DNA from: Clostridia bacterium | GTDB lineage: Bacteria; Bacillota_A; Clostridia; Oscillospirales; Acutalibacteraceae | Assembly: GCA_017423885.1 (NCBI GenBank) | Contig: JAFPCJ010000037.1 | Location: 1 to 18,233 of the forward strand | DNA: 18,233 bases | Reading direction: 5' to 3' | Shown here: piece by piece, positions 8,033 to 14,821 of the stretch | Position numbering within the stretch: position 1 is the stretch's first letter | Layout: each line of letters opens with the position of its first letter | The notes under the pieces: model-generated | Told to the model about the DNA's origin: nothing | Databases searched by the model: none | What the model saw: the letters and a program-made list of their open reading frames with translations, nothing else | Position numbers and translations under genes: made by a program

Positions 8033-9252
8033 TAATTATCATCCGCTTTCATGCGTAATACTGCGCCCATTCTTACAGGACGCTCAAAGGGTATTTGTAT
8101 CTGCATCATGGGACTCGGTGCTACATCTATCGCCTCTCCCGAAGCATTGTAAAGCTCATCGGCTTTCACGTCAAACGGTACTGATCCCATTTCAAGACAG
8201 TCAAGAAGCTGTCCGCGATAGAATTTGTTTTTCAAGGTTGCTATTATTTTTCCGTCCTTATAGCCGTCAACCGTTGCGGCAACGATATAATCACGCAGAT
8301 ACCCTGCGCTCTCATAGGTCTGCTCACCGCTCGGACGACCGAAATAAAAGCCTGTGGAATACGGACGGTGACTAATCTTGTCAAGCTCCTTCATTACCCA
8401 TTCGGGTACGGTCCATGAACCGTTTGCCGCCGCAAGCGAATCAAGAGCGCCGCGGTAAGCATTGGCAGTTACGGCAATATAATATTCCGATTTGGCTCTG
8501 CCCTCTATCTTGATGCTGTCTATTCCTGCCGCCGCCATTTTTTCAAGATGCGCCGCCATACGCATATCATTGGCATTAAGTATATAGGTGCCGCCGTCAG
8601 CCTCGGTAATATCAAAATACTGCCCCGGTCGCTTTTCTTCCATCAGAGAATAATGCCAACGGCAGGACTGAGCGCAGGCGCCGCGGTTGGCGTCCCTTCC
8701 CGTCATATAATCCGAAAGCAAGCATCTTGCCGAAAAGGAGACGCACATAGCACCGTGAGCAAAAGCCTCTAATTCAAGCTCCTTTGGGGTCTCGGCGCGT
8801 ATTTCGGCAATCTCCTCAAGCGTAAGCTCGCGCGCAAGCACTACACGCGAAGCTCCCATCTCATAAAACGCAGTAGCCGTCTCGGCATTTACCGTTCCCG
8901 ACTGCACCGAAACATGAAGCTGTGCGCTTGGAGCGTATTTCTGCACCAAACGCATCGTTCCAAGGTCAGAAGCTATGATTGCATCCACACCAAGGCTCTC
9001 GAGCAGTTCGAGAAAGGGCGGAAGCTGTTTTATTTCATTATTATGCGGAATGGTATTGCAGGTAACATGCACCTTCACTCCGCGCTCATGTGCATATTTT
9101 ATGCCCTCGGCAATATCTTCATCCGACATCGCCGCCGAGGTACGCATACCAAACTGTGAGCCTGCGATATAAACCGCATCTGCGCCGAAATCTACGGCAG
9201 TCTTAAGTCCCGCAAGCGTGCCTGCGGGACAGAGTAATTCCATTTTCTTCAT
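8032..9252 (-). CDS. U32 family protein (peptidase U32 / TrhP-like tRNA hydroxylation enzyme)
   Basis: 406 residues. The U32 signature is clear around 163-200: EAFAHGAMCVSFSARCLLS, then TGRDANRGACAQSCRWHY. Cysteines 170, 177, 193 and 197 are the likely iron-sulfur ligands; U32 relatives such as UbiU and RlhA carry Fe-S clusters. The N-terminal half is a TIM-barrel-like region (ELLCPAGTLAGLKTAVDFGADAVYIA). Although annotated as peptidases, U32 proteins of the YrrN/YrrO (TrhP) group act in 5-hydroxyuridine formation at tRNA position 34. In Bacillus these genes follow yrrL (mltG) and yrrM (trmR). Here the U32 gene follows mltG with a one-base overlap and no methyltransferase gene intervenes, which supports the tRNA-modification reading over proteolysis. 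Only one U32 gene is present, so the TrhP1/TrhP2 assignment is open. Confidence 0.88.
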   Translation of the reverse strand: MKKMELLCPAGTLAGLKTAVDFGADAVYIAGSQFGMRTSAAMSDEDIAEGIKYAHERGVKVHVTCNTIPHNNEIKQLPPFLELLESLGVDAIIASDLGTMRLVQKYAPSAQLHVSVQSGTVNAETATAFYEMGASRVVLARELTLEEIAEIRAETPKELELEAFAHGAMCVSFSARCLLSDYMTGRDANRGACAQSCRWHYSLMEEKRPGQYFDITEADGGTYILNANDMRMAAHLEKMAAAGIDSIKIEGRAKSEYYIAVTANAYRGALDSLAAANGSWTVPEWVMKELDKISHRPYSTGFYFGRPSGEQTYESAGYLRDYIVAATVDGYKDGKIIATLKNKFYRGQLLDCLEMGSVPFDVKADELYNASGEAIDVAPSPMMQIQIPFERPVRMGAVLRMKADDN

Positions 9253-10469
9253 TATCCGTTACCAAGTGTTGTAGAAAGCCAAAGACCCTTTGCTTTAAGC
9301 TCGTTGATTATCTTATTATGACCTGCAAGAGTATCGTTATAGTAGAACTTTCCGTTTTTATCGGTCACAAAATATGTCATCTCAAAATTATCGGCAGGAG
9401 CAGTAACCGCCTTTATTGAGCGCAGGCTCGGTGAACCTATGGGTCCGGGCGGCAAGCCCTCGGTCTTATAAGTGTTATATCTTCCGTTGCCGTAGGGGTA
9501 GAAGGTAGATGGGTCGGTCTGTAAGAATTTAGGTCCGTCCCAATTAACTCCCTCAAGACGGTTAAAGAAAAGTCTTGCCACCTTACTGCGGTCCTCATCC
9601 CCTGCATTTCCTGCCTCGGATTCGATAAGAGAAGCCATGGTGATAAGGTCATGGAAGTCATACTTTTCATTGCTGTCAAGCTTTTCACGAAGCTGACCGC
9701 CTATTTTTTGCTCAAAGGTAGAGAGCATCTTATCTATGGCAAGATGAGCGCACTCCTTTGAATCATAAACATAAAAGTCATAGGTTTCGGGATAGAGATA
9801 ACCCTCAAGACGGTAATAGACCGAATCTGCAGGTATCTCCTTTACAAAATCATAGTTGAACTCACCGTAACGCACTTCATATATGAAATCCGCCTTTTCG
9901 CAAACTCCGTTTTCCTCAAGTATCTTTGCAATATCATCGACCGTAGCCATCTCGGGAATCTGCACTCCCTTAACGGTTTCAGCCTTTGCACCTTCGGTTA
10001 TAAGCATTTTGGCTATTTCCTCATAGCCAAGATCCTGACTAAAGGTATATACGCCGTATTTATACTGTGCATCAAACTTCTTAAGCTTTGAGTAAAGACG
10101 GAACACAAGCGGACAGCGTACTGCTCCTGCGTTCTGAAGCTCCTCGGCTATCTGCACCGTTGCGGAGCCCTGCTTTATCTCTACAACACATTCCTTTTCT
10201 TTAAAGCCTATACCGAGGTAATCAGCGCCGACATACAGCACACCAATCGCCACTCCGATAGAAACGGCAAAAATTGCAACCACCCAGATTATGTTTTTGA
10301 CCGTGCTCGCGCCCTTGCGGCGTTTACGGTTTTTTTCCTTTTCCTGCTCGAGCTTTGTATGGGTATCATCTACCACGAAGCCTCTGCCTATTACAAAATC
10401 ATCATCCTGCGTTGGAGTATTGATATCGTTTTCCCCATCGGACTCATAAAGCTTTTCGTTGTCGTTCAT
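9252..10469 (-). CDS. mltG: Endolytic peptidoglycan transglycosylase MltG (YceG-like)
   Basis: 405 residues. A charged cytoplasmic N-terminus of about 57 residues, longer than in E. coli, precedes one transmembrane helix (about 58-80). The extracytoplasmic part has a LysM-like first domain (about 90-160, 'VEIKQGSATVQIAEELQNAG') and the catalytic YceG domain. Recognisable motifs are LEGYLYPETYDF (221-232), ITMASLIESEAG (276-287) with catalytic Glu283, FLQTDPSTFY (315-324) and YNTYKTEGLPPGPIGSP (331-347). MltG cleaves nascent glycan strands at the membrane and so sets strand length. The ribosome binding site AGAGGGG lies 24 bases after the DJ-1 gene stop. The next gene, U32, shares one base with the stop codon (TAATG). 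Confidence 0.95.
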   Translation of the reverse strand: MNDNEKLYESDGENDINTPTQDDDFVIGRGFVVDDTHTKLEQEKEKNRKRRKGASTVKNIIWVVAIFAVSIGVAIGVLYVGADYLGIGFKEKECVVEIKQGSATVQIAEELQNAGAVRCPLVFRLYSKLKKFDAQYKYGVYTFSQDLGYEEIAKMLITEGAKAETVKGVQIPEMATVDDIAKILEENGVCEKADFIYEVRYGEFNYDFVKEIPADSVYYRLEGYLYPETYDFYVYDSKECAHLAIDKMLSTFEQKIGGQLREKLDSNEKYDFHDLITMASLIESEAGNAGDEDRSKVARLFFNRLEGVNWDGPKFLQTDPSTFYPYGNGRYNTYKTEGLPPGPIGSPSLRSIKAVTAPADNFEMTYFVTDKNGKFYYNDTLAGHNKIINELKAKGLWLSTTLGNG

Positions 10470-10493
10470 TTTTTCGTTCCCCTCTTTTACCGT

Positions 10494-11033
10494 TTATTTA
10501 CAGCACATTGCCTTACTCATATCATCGGCAGTCTGCTTATCCGTAAGGAAGCAAAGTAAAGCAAAAGCAAAATCAAGTGCCGCGCCTGCACCCTTGGCGG
10601 TAATGATATTTCCGTCACAAACCACCTGCTCGTCACAGACCGTAGCGCCCGCAAGCTCCTTTTCAAAGCCGGGGAAGCAGGTAGCGCGCTTACCGTTAAG
10701 CACTCCGAGATGCCCCAAAACAGAGGGAGCCGCGCATATAGCACCTATAAGAAGCTGTTTACGGTCAGCCTGACGCACCAATTCACACAAGCGCTCATTA
10801 GCCTCAAGATTTAAAGTACCCGGCATACCGCCCGGAAGCACGATTCCTTCAAGACCCTCAAGCGTTATCTGATCAACAGTCATATCCGTGCTGACAGCAA
10901 TACCGTGCGCTCCCGTAACAGTCTTTCCCGTAACGCCGACGGTTTTAACTTCAATGCCGCCGCGACGCAGTACATCAACAGGCGCCAAGGCTTCTATTTC
11001 CTCAAAGCCCTCGGCAAAAAATACATATATCAT
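10494..11033 (-). CDS. DJ-1/PfpI family protein (DJ-1/YajL-like)
   Basis: 179 residues, the usual length of single-domain DJ-1/YajL proteins. The nucleophile elbow is GAICAAPSVLG with Cys100, and the partner acid is Glu14 in AEGFEEIEALAPVDVLRRGG, matching Glu18 of human DJ-1. VLPGGMPGTLNL (65-76) forms the conserved glycine-rich loop. Members are described as glyoxalases or deglycases and as oxidative-stress chaperones; the exact activity is disputed, so only the family is assigned. A nearby ATG at 11038 is out of frame and closes at once, so 11033 is the start, served by AAAGGAG. The gene is 21 bases after tmk and 24 before mltG, in the same operon. Confidence 0.92.
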   Translation of the reverse strand: MIYVFFAEGFEEIEALAPVDVLRRGGIEVKTVGVTGKTVTGAHGIAVSTDMTVDQITLEGLEGIVLPGGMPGTLNLEANERLCELVRQADRKQLLIGAICAAPSVLGHLGVLNGKRATCFPGFEKELAGATVCDEQVVCDGNIITAKGAGAALDFAFALLCFLTDKQTADDMSKAMCCK

Positions 11034-11054
11034 ATCATTTTCTCCTTTGGTTGC

Positions 11055-11723
11055 TCACCCTGAAATAATTTCAAGTGCCGCCGCCTTGATATCTGCGGCT
11101 ATACTCTCAATAGAACGAGCCTCACCGTTTTGGGCGCAGGGAATCACCTTCCATTTGGAATACTCGGCTGTAAATACCGCCGCCTTACGGCAACGGTCAA
11201 GATACTCGGTATCGCGCTCATGGATATCCTTTTTGCTCTCGTCTCCCGAATATCTTCCCGAAAGCAGTTTTTGAGACACCTCGATGGGCATATCAAGAAA
11301 GATAACGAGATCCGGCTTCGGTATACCGATCTTGTTATATTCAAAATCATACAGCCAATCGAGAAATTGCGTCCATTCATTTTCGGGAAGCTTTGAGCAT
11401 TGATGAACGGCATTTGAGGTGGTATATCTGCCTGAAATAACAGTACCGCCGCCGTTATAATATTCTCCCCATTTCTGCTTAAAGGATGCAAAACGGTCTG
11501 CCGCATAAAAAACCGATGCCGCAAAAGCATTTACGTCTTTAGGGTCAGTACCGAAATCCCCTTTGAGATACATTTTTATAAGTGCGCTCGAATCGCTGTC
11601 ATAATCGGGGAAGGACACGGTTCTGCACTCTATCCCCTCTTCTCCCAAGGTTTTAGGAAGAAGCTCAAGTTGGGTGGACTTGCCGCAACCGTCAAGTCCC
11701 TCTATAACGATAAGCTTACCCAT
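11055..11723 (-). CDS. tmk: Thymidylate kinase (dTMP kinase)
   Basis: 222 residues. P-loop GLDGCGKST (9-17) with Lys15 and Ser16; '[12 protein letters not shown]' matches the substrate-side loop FPDY region; DRFAS (77-81); [10 protein letters not shown] (137-146) is the core strand of the kinase; [17 protein letters not shown] (155-171) is the Arg-containing LID. It converts dTMP to dTDP. The family's usual DRY/ERY triplet before the thymidine-binding helix reads SGRY here (97-100), a Gly in the acidic position, which deserves checking against close relatives. The gene overlaps the end of thyX by 8 bases: its ATGGGTAA contains the thyX stop codon. Enzymes for two successive steps of dTTP synthesis are thus translationally linked. 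Confidence 0.92.
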   Translation of the reverse strand: MGKLIVIEGLDGCGKSTQLELLPKTLGEEGIECRTVSFPDYDSDSSALIKMYLKGDFGTDPKDVNAFAASVFYAADRFASFKQKWGEYYNGGGTVISGRYTTSNAVHQCSKLPENEWTQFLDWLYDFEYNKIGIPKPDLVIFLDMPIEVSQKLLSGRYSGDESKKDIHERDTEYLDRCRKAAVFTAEYSKWKVIPCAQNGEARSIESIAADIKAAALEIISG

Positions 11724-12489
11724 TTTTCTTCATTTCCTCATACTTTTTTCTCATTTCTGCCGCCTTGCCGCAGGTCATCTTGCCCTCGGGACAAGCTCCC
11801 TTTATGCAGGCAGGTCCCGCCATTTTGAAGAGATTGGGAGCAACCTCACAAACAAGCTTCAGCATCTGATCGGCAACCTCTCGTATCTCCCATTGAGCGC
11901 GCGAGCAGCAACGGTGACGGAAGAAATTATGAAGCGAGCGGGCGTTCATGGTAACTACCATCTTGGTCTCGCAGGCATTAGGAAGCACAAAACGCGCATC
12001 CTCTATAGCCTTTTTCTCTGCAAGGCGCACCGCAGTCTTCTCGTCCTTGCCCTCGGCAATAAACGCGGCGGTATGCTTGGCGGTAAGTATTTCGGCTAAA
12101 CGGTCATACGCAGCCTGATCGGCTTGCATAGTCTGAACAAACAATTCCTTTGCCTGCTCATCATCCTCTATCTCGGGCGGAATTACATATTCAAAGCACC
12201 CTTCTGTAACATAGCGCTGGCTTTTTACAGAATAGGATGCAATTCTATGCCTTGTTATCTGTGCAAGCAACGCACGCGACACTCCCTCGATACCGAAGGT
12301 AAACGAAACGTGCTCTATCGGACTTTCATGCCCGAAGCTTGCGAGCATATCTACGAAGGAGGCAGTTTTTTCAGGAGTAAGTCCGTCCTGAAGCTCCTGA
12401 ATAGTGGAAGAGCTGTAGCAAAGCTTTGCGGCGGCCGCTACGGTTCTTTCGGGGTCGGGTGTATGGCTTATAAGAGTAACCGTTGACAT
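11716..12489 (-). CDS. thyX: FAD-dependent thymidylate synthase ThyX
   Basis: 257 residues. The diagnostic ThyX motif RHRx7S is at 80-90 ([11 protein letters not shown]), followed by QRYV. A second conserved segment [16 protein letters not shown] (188-203) supplies the other substrate and flavin residues. The enzyme methylates dUMP to dTMP using methylene-tetrahydrofolate, NADPH and FAD, and replaces ThyA; no thyA is in the window. Its C-terminal tail from about 225 holds three cysteines (228, 233, 240) in [17 protein letters not shown] and ends in a Lys-rich helix. First gene of the seven-gene operon: promoter at 12530-12558, ribosome binding site AGGAGA about 11 bases before the ATG, and an 8-base overlap with tmk. 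Confidence 0.95.
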   Translation of the reverse strand: MSTVTLISHTPDPERTVAAAAKLCYSSSTIQELQDGLTPEKTASFVDMLASFGHESPIEHVSFTFGIEGVSRALLAQITRHRIASYSVKSQRYVTEGCFEYVIPPEIEDDEQAKELFVQTMQADQAAYDRLAEILTAKHTAAFIAEGKDEKTAVRLAEKKAIEDARFVLPNACETKMVVTMNARSLHNFFRHRCCSRAQWEIREVADQMLKLVCEVAPNLFKMAGPACIKGACPEGKMTCGKAAEMRKKYEEMKKNG

Positions 12490-12529
12490 TTTTGTTCACT
12501 TCTCCTATTGATATATAAGTATTCAATTT

Positions 12530-12558
12530 ATTATAACAAATAACATTTAAGATATCAA
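12530..12558 (-). promoter_or_regulatory. Sigma-A-type promoter of the thyX-trkH operon
   Basis: Minus strand: TTGATA (12553-12558), a 17-bp spacer and TATAAT (12530-12535). One base differs from consensus in the -35 and none in the -10. The predicted start near 12523 leaves a leader of about 34 nt. It faces away from the plus-strand prs promoter, about 100 bp off. Confidence 0.78.
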
Positions 12559-12659
12559 CAAGTATTTTCTATAAGTAATTTTTATGTTTTTTGGCAAAAG
12601 ATATAAATTTTTGCTTTAATCAATATTAAAAATTTTCTAACATTTTTTTGAAAAAGGTC

Positions 12660-12693
12660 TTTTTTTGCCGAACAAAGTATGATAATATATATA
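12660..12693 (+). promoter_or_regulatory. Probable promoter of the PRPP synthase gene
   Basis: Two overlapping readings. One is an extended -10, TG-A-TAATAT (12680-12688), with a poor T-rich -35. The other is TTGCCG (12665-12670) with a 17-bp spacer to TATATA (12688-12693). Either places the start near 12695-12700, giving a 5' leader of about 30 nt. The exact hexamers are uncertain. Confidence 0.5.
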
Positions 12694-12715
12694 CATAGAT
12701 AAAAAATTCGAGGTT

Positions 12716-12720
12716 GGAGG
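12716..12720 (+). promoter_or_regulatory. Ribosome binding site that fixes the PRPP synthase start
   Basis: GGAGG stands 8 bases before the ATG at 12729. A TTG at 12714 is in frame but overlaps this motif and has none of its own, so the ATG is taken as start. Confidence 0.85.
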
Positions 12721-12728
12721 ATTTTATC

Positions 12729-13856
12729 ATGAACAACATCCATTTTGAGCACACACCGTTCGGTGATCTTGCGATCATAAGCATGCGTGGCTGTGAGGAT
12801 ATCTCCTCAAAGGTAGACTATTATCTAAAGCAATGGCGCAATATTCCCGAGGATGAGTCCTTTGTTATAGGCGCAAACTGTCCGCGTTTCGGTACAGGTG
12901 AAGCTAAAGCGGTGCTTAATCATACCGCCCGCGGTCTTGATGCATATATCATCTGTGACTGCTTCAATTACAGCGTTAACTACAAGATGTACGGACAATT
13001 AGTTCCTATGAGCCCCGATGATCATTTTCAGGATCTCAAGCGCGTTATTGCAGCATTCGGCGGAAAGGCTCGCAGAATAACCGTTATCATGCCCATGCTT
13101 TACGAGGGTCGTCAGCATCGCCGTACCTCACGTGAGTCTATGGACTGCGCTATGGCTTTACAGGAGCTCGTTGCAATGGGTGTTAAGAACATCATCACCT
13201 TTGATGCTCACGATCCCCGCGTTAACAATGCTATCCCGCTTGATGGATTTGATAATGTTCAGGCAACCTACCAGATGATAAAGGCTCTGCTTAAGACTGT
13301 TCCCGATATCAAGCTTGACCGCGATCATGCTATGATAGTCTCCCCCGATGAGGGCGGAATGGGACGTTGCATCTACTATTCTTCCGTTCTTGGACTTCCC
13401 CTCGGAATGTTCTATAAGCGCCGTAACTACTCTGTAGTTGTAAACGGACGTAATCCGATAGAGGCTCACGAGTTCCTCGGAAACGATATTACAGGCAAGG
13501 ACCTCATTTTGGTTGACGATATGATCTCTTCGGGCGACTCCATGCTCGATATCGCCGCAAAGCTTAAGGAGCGCGGCGCAGGACGTATCTTTGTATTCTC
13601 CACCTTCGGTCTTTTCGTTGAGGGTCTCGAGAAGTTTGATGAGTACTACGAGAAGGGTCTTATCAACAAGGTATTTACCACCAACCTCATTTACCAGACT
13701 CCCGAGCTTCTCTCCCGCGAGTGGTACTGCAGCGTAAATATGTCCAAGTACATCGCTCTTATTGTTGATACTCTTAACAACGATAACTCCATAAGCGGAC
13801 TTCTCGATCCTGCCGACCGTATCAACAATATTCTTAAGAAATACGGACAGAGATAA
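12729..13856 (+). CDS. prs: Ribose-phosphate pyrophosphokinase-like protein (long, divergent PRPP synthase)
   Basis: 375 residues, longer than the roughly 315 of classical Prs. The PRPP-binding loop of type I phosphoribosyltransferase folds is clear: LILVDDMISSGDS (259-271). FDAHDPRVNNAIP (158-170) corresponds to the conserved Asp-x-His metal/ATP loop of PRPP synthases, and MPMLYEGRQHRRTSRES (121-137) to the flexible catalytic region (classical IPYYGYARQDRK). The N-terminus has a classical-like nucleotide region and the C-terminus an extra roughly 60-residue tail. It should make PRPP from ribose 5-phosphate and ATP for nucleotide, His and Trp synthesis. Monocistronic, and the only plus-strand gene in the window, with its own promoter and strong terminator. 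Such long forms occur in Clostridia; a non-catalytic paralogue cannot be excluded without seeing the rest of the genome. Confidence 0.85.
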   Translation: MNNIHFEHTPFGDLAIISMRGCEDISSKVDYYLKQWRNIPEDESFVIGANCPRFGTGEAKAVLNHTARGLDAYIICDCFNYSVNYKMYGQLVPMSPDDHFQDLKRVIAAFGGKARRITVIMPMLYEGRQHRRTSRESMDCAMALQELVAMGVKNIITFDAHDPRVNNAIPLDGFDNVQATYQMIKALLKTVPDIKLDRDHAMIVSPDEGGMGRCIYYSSVLGLPLGMFYKRRNYSVVVNGRNPIEAHEFLGNDITGKDLILVDDMISSGDSMLDIAAKLKERGAGRIFVFSTFGLFVEGLEKFDEYYEKGLINKVFTTNLIYQTPELLSREWYCSVNMSKYIALIVDTLNNDNSISGLLDPADRINNILKKYGQR

Positions 13857-13875
13857 TTCTTTAATCTTTAAACCG

Positions 13876-13912
13876 ACAGACCGCACCTCAAACGAGGTAC
13901 GGTCTGTTTTTT
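13876..13912 (+). terminator. Strong intrinsic terminator of prs
   Basis: Arms ACAGACCGCACCTC (13876-13889) and GAGGTACGGTCTGT (13894-13907): 14 positions with a single C-A mismatch, loop AAAC, then five further T. It is 20 bases after the prs stop codon. Confidence 0.92.
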
Positions 13913-14102
13913 ATCGCCTGCGTACATAACGGAAAGTCGAGGACGGTAAGTCCCTACGCGTGCGCCGCCGGAAGATGCAAAAAAGGGACGGGAGACCCGC
14001 CCCCTACAAATATATTTTTTAAATATGGTCGGGCACAAAAATTGCGTTTTAAATCAAAGACGGCAACGATTGCCCCCCGAGGCACTCGGGTCGGGCGCTT
14101 GT
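13913..14102. repeat. GC-rich palindrome-dense intergenic block
   Basis: No gene is seen. The block is more GC-rich than the AT-rich spacers elsewhere in the window. Visible elements are CCCGAG-GCA-CTCGGG near 14076-14090, GGCAA-CGA-TTGCC near 14062-14074, the G/C hairpin at 13985-14003, an AT palindrome around 14010-14026, and the direct repeat GGTCGGGC at 14027-14034 and 14089-14096. Its texture resembles dispersed intergenic palindromic elements of gut Clostridia, but a second copy is not present in this window, so this is a suggestion only. Confidence 0.35.
13979..14003 (-). terminator. Intrinsic terminator of the SLOG-like gene
   Basis: Minus strand: GGGGCGGG (13996-14003), loop TCT, CCCGTCCC (13985-13992), eight pairs including one G-U, then six T (13979-13984). 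It is about 100 bases after the stop at 14103, within the GC-rich block. Confidence 0.75.
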
Positions 14103-14576
14103 TTATGGAAACAGTATTATTTCCTTTTTTAAAGCTTTAGCATAATCAAGAGCAATCTTCGCACCGCTTTTACGTGTTGTCGGCGCGTTTTCGGGATCAT
14201 AATAAATGATACATATATCACTTTGCTTTATCATTTCATAATTACGTTCTACGTATACCGATTTGTTGGCGTTTATTATGCTTTCAGGATAATAAGTATC
14301 CTCATATCTCTCCAAAAGATATTCCGTATATTCATCTGATATTTCAGGGTATTCTGCCCGCACATATATCCTTTTTATATGCGGATATTTTTCTTTTAGT
14401 GCGGACACCGTCTCAACACTCAATCCGTTAAAACGGCTCTTGCTTCCGAAAAGAAAGGTGTCCGCTTTTTCTTCTGTAATCAGCCTTTCAACAGTCTCGG
14501 TAAGCTTCAATTTAAGCTCTTTAGTCTCATTTATCGTTCTGTTGCCTATAAAACATACTTTTTTTACGTTATCCAT
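14103..14576 (-). CDS. SLOG-superfamily / DUF1273-like small protein
   Basis: 157 residues from the ATG at 14576. It begins with a beta strand and glycine loop, VCFIGNRTIN, followed by FLFGSKSRFNGLS, IKRIYVRAEYP, SVYVERNYEMIKQSDICIIYY and KSGAKIALDYAKALKKEIILF. This order (nucleotide-binding-like glycine start, then a strand with 'xxIIYY' and a Gly-rich 'SGxxIAxDYAxxxxxxII' end) is that of small Rossmann-like SLOG/YpsA (DUF1273) proteins, which are thought to bind nucleotides or nucleotide-derived ligands. No precise function is known. An in-frame GTG at 14588 would add four residues but has no ribosome binding site; GGGTGA at 14581-14586 is well placed for the ATG. The gene has its own promoter, a long structured leader and its own terminator. 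Confidence 0.65.
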   Translation of the reverse strand: MDNVKKVCFIGNRTINETKELKLKLTETVERLITEEKADTFLFGSKSRFNGLSVETVSALKEKYPHIKRIYVRAEYPEISDEYTEYLLERYEDTYYPESIINANKSVYVERNYEMIKQSDICIIYYDPENAPTTRKSGAKIALDYAKALKKEIILFP

Positions 14577-14593
14577 ATTTTCACCCACAAAAT

Positions 14594-14623
14594 AAAAAAG
14601 TGCGACAACCTAAGTCATCGCAC
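14594..14623 (-). terminator. Leader (attenuator) terminator upstream of the SLOG-like gene
   Basis: Minus strand: GTGCGATGAC (14614-14623), loop TTAG, GTTGTCGCAC (14600-14609), ten pairs of which two are G-U, followed by six T (14594-14599). It stands 17 bases before the gene's start codon, so it would stop transcription before the gene unless relieved. Confidence 0.75.
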
Positions 14624-14684
14624 CGAAAAGCACAAATCCCCGATTGTCGCCAAACAAAACCAAAGTAAAAGCAGGCATAGCCAC
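14610..14684 (-). CDS. Possible 24-residue leader peptide
   Basis: A GTG at 14684 with AGGGG (14693-14697) 8 bases upstream opens a frame of 24 codons that ends with TAG at 14612-14610, exactly in the loop of the attenuator terminator. The peptide (start (V)AMPAFTLVLFGD) is hydrophobic. The frame extends upstream to an ATG at 14792 (60 residues), but that start has no good ribosome binding site. The GTG and part of its ribosome binding site are buried in the 13-pair leader helix. Whether it is translated is unproven; T-rich sequence gives hydrophobic frames by chance. Confidence 0.3.
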   Translation of the reverse strand: MAMPAFTLVLFGDNRGFVLFGAMT

Positions 14685-14821
14685 GCAAATTACCCCTGTA
14701 GGAATTTGTGTTTTTACAAAATCCGTAAAGATAACTTGCGTGATAAAAATGAAAATATACACTTCCCCCAAAGAGAAAATGTTTACCTGCATTTACTTAT
14801 TTAGTTTTGTTTGGCTTTTTT

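Larger units (their letters stand above)
14577..14815 (-). ncRNA. Structured, attenuator-like mRNA leader of the SLOG-like gene
   Basis: About 240 nt lie between the predicted start (near 14815) and the ATG. Three tiers of pairing are visible on the minus strand. An outer helix GCAGGU/GCCUGC joins 14785-14790 to 14671-14676. Inside it a 13-pair helix (CACGCAAGTTATC, 14730-14742, with GGTAATTTGCGTG, 14682-14694) encloses a second stem, GGATTTTGT/ACAAATTCC (14716-14724 and 14701-14709). Downstream, GCGACAATC (14642-14650) can pair with GGTTGTCGC (14602-14610), which competes with the terminator hairpin at 14600-14623. No known riboswitch consensus (TPP, FMN, SAM-I, purine, lysine, glycine, cobalamin, c-di-GMP, ZTP, fluoride, T-box) was recognised by eye. 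Confidence 0.5.

Noticed and set aside
7571..8035. Plus-strand frame of 154 codons opposite trkA
   Set aside because: Shadow of trkA: its composition (many Cys, His, Ser) is that of a complementary strand, with no promoter and no conserved motif.
12714..12716. TTG at 12714 as the start of the PRPP synthase
   Set aside because: It overlaps the GGAGG motif that serves the ATG at 12729.
13158..13886. A 242-codon open frame on the minus strand opposite the PRPP synthase gene
   Set aside because: It lies entirely over a clearly conserved plus-strand gene and its terminator, resembles no family, and has no ribosome binding site; long antisense frames are expected opposite codon-biased genes.
14586..14588. 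GTG at 14588 as the start of the SLOG-like gene
   Set aside because: No ribosome binding site precedes it; it lies inside the GGGTGA region that suits the ATG at 14576.
14594..14790. T-box or other known riboswitch
   Set aside because: The T-box hallmark GGGTGGNACCGCG and the conserved cores of the common riboswitch classes were looked for and not seen, so no class name is given.
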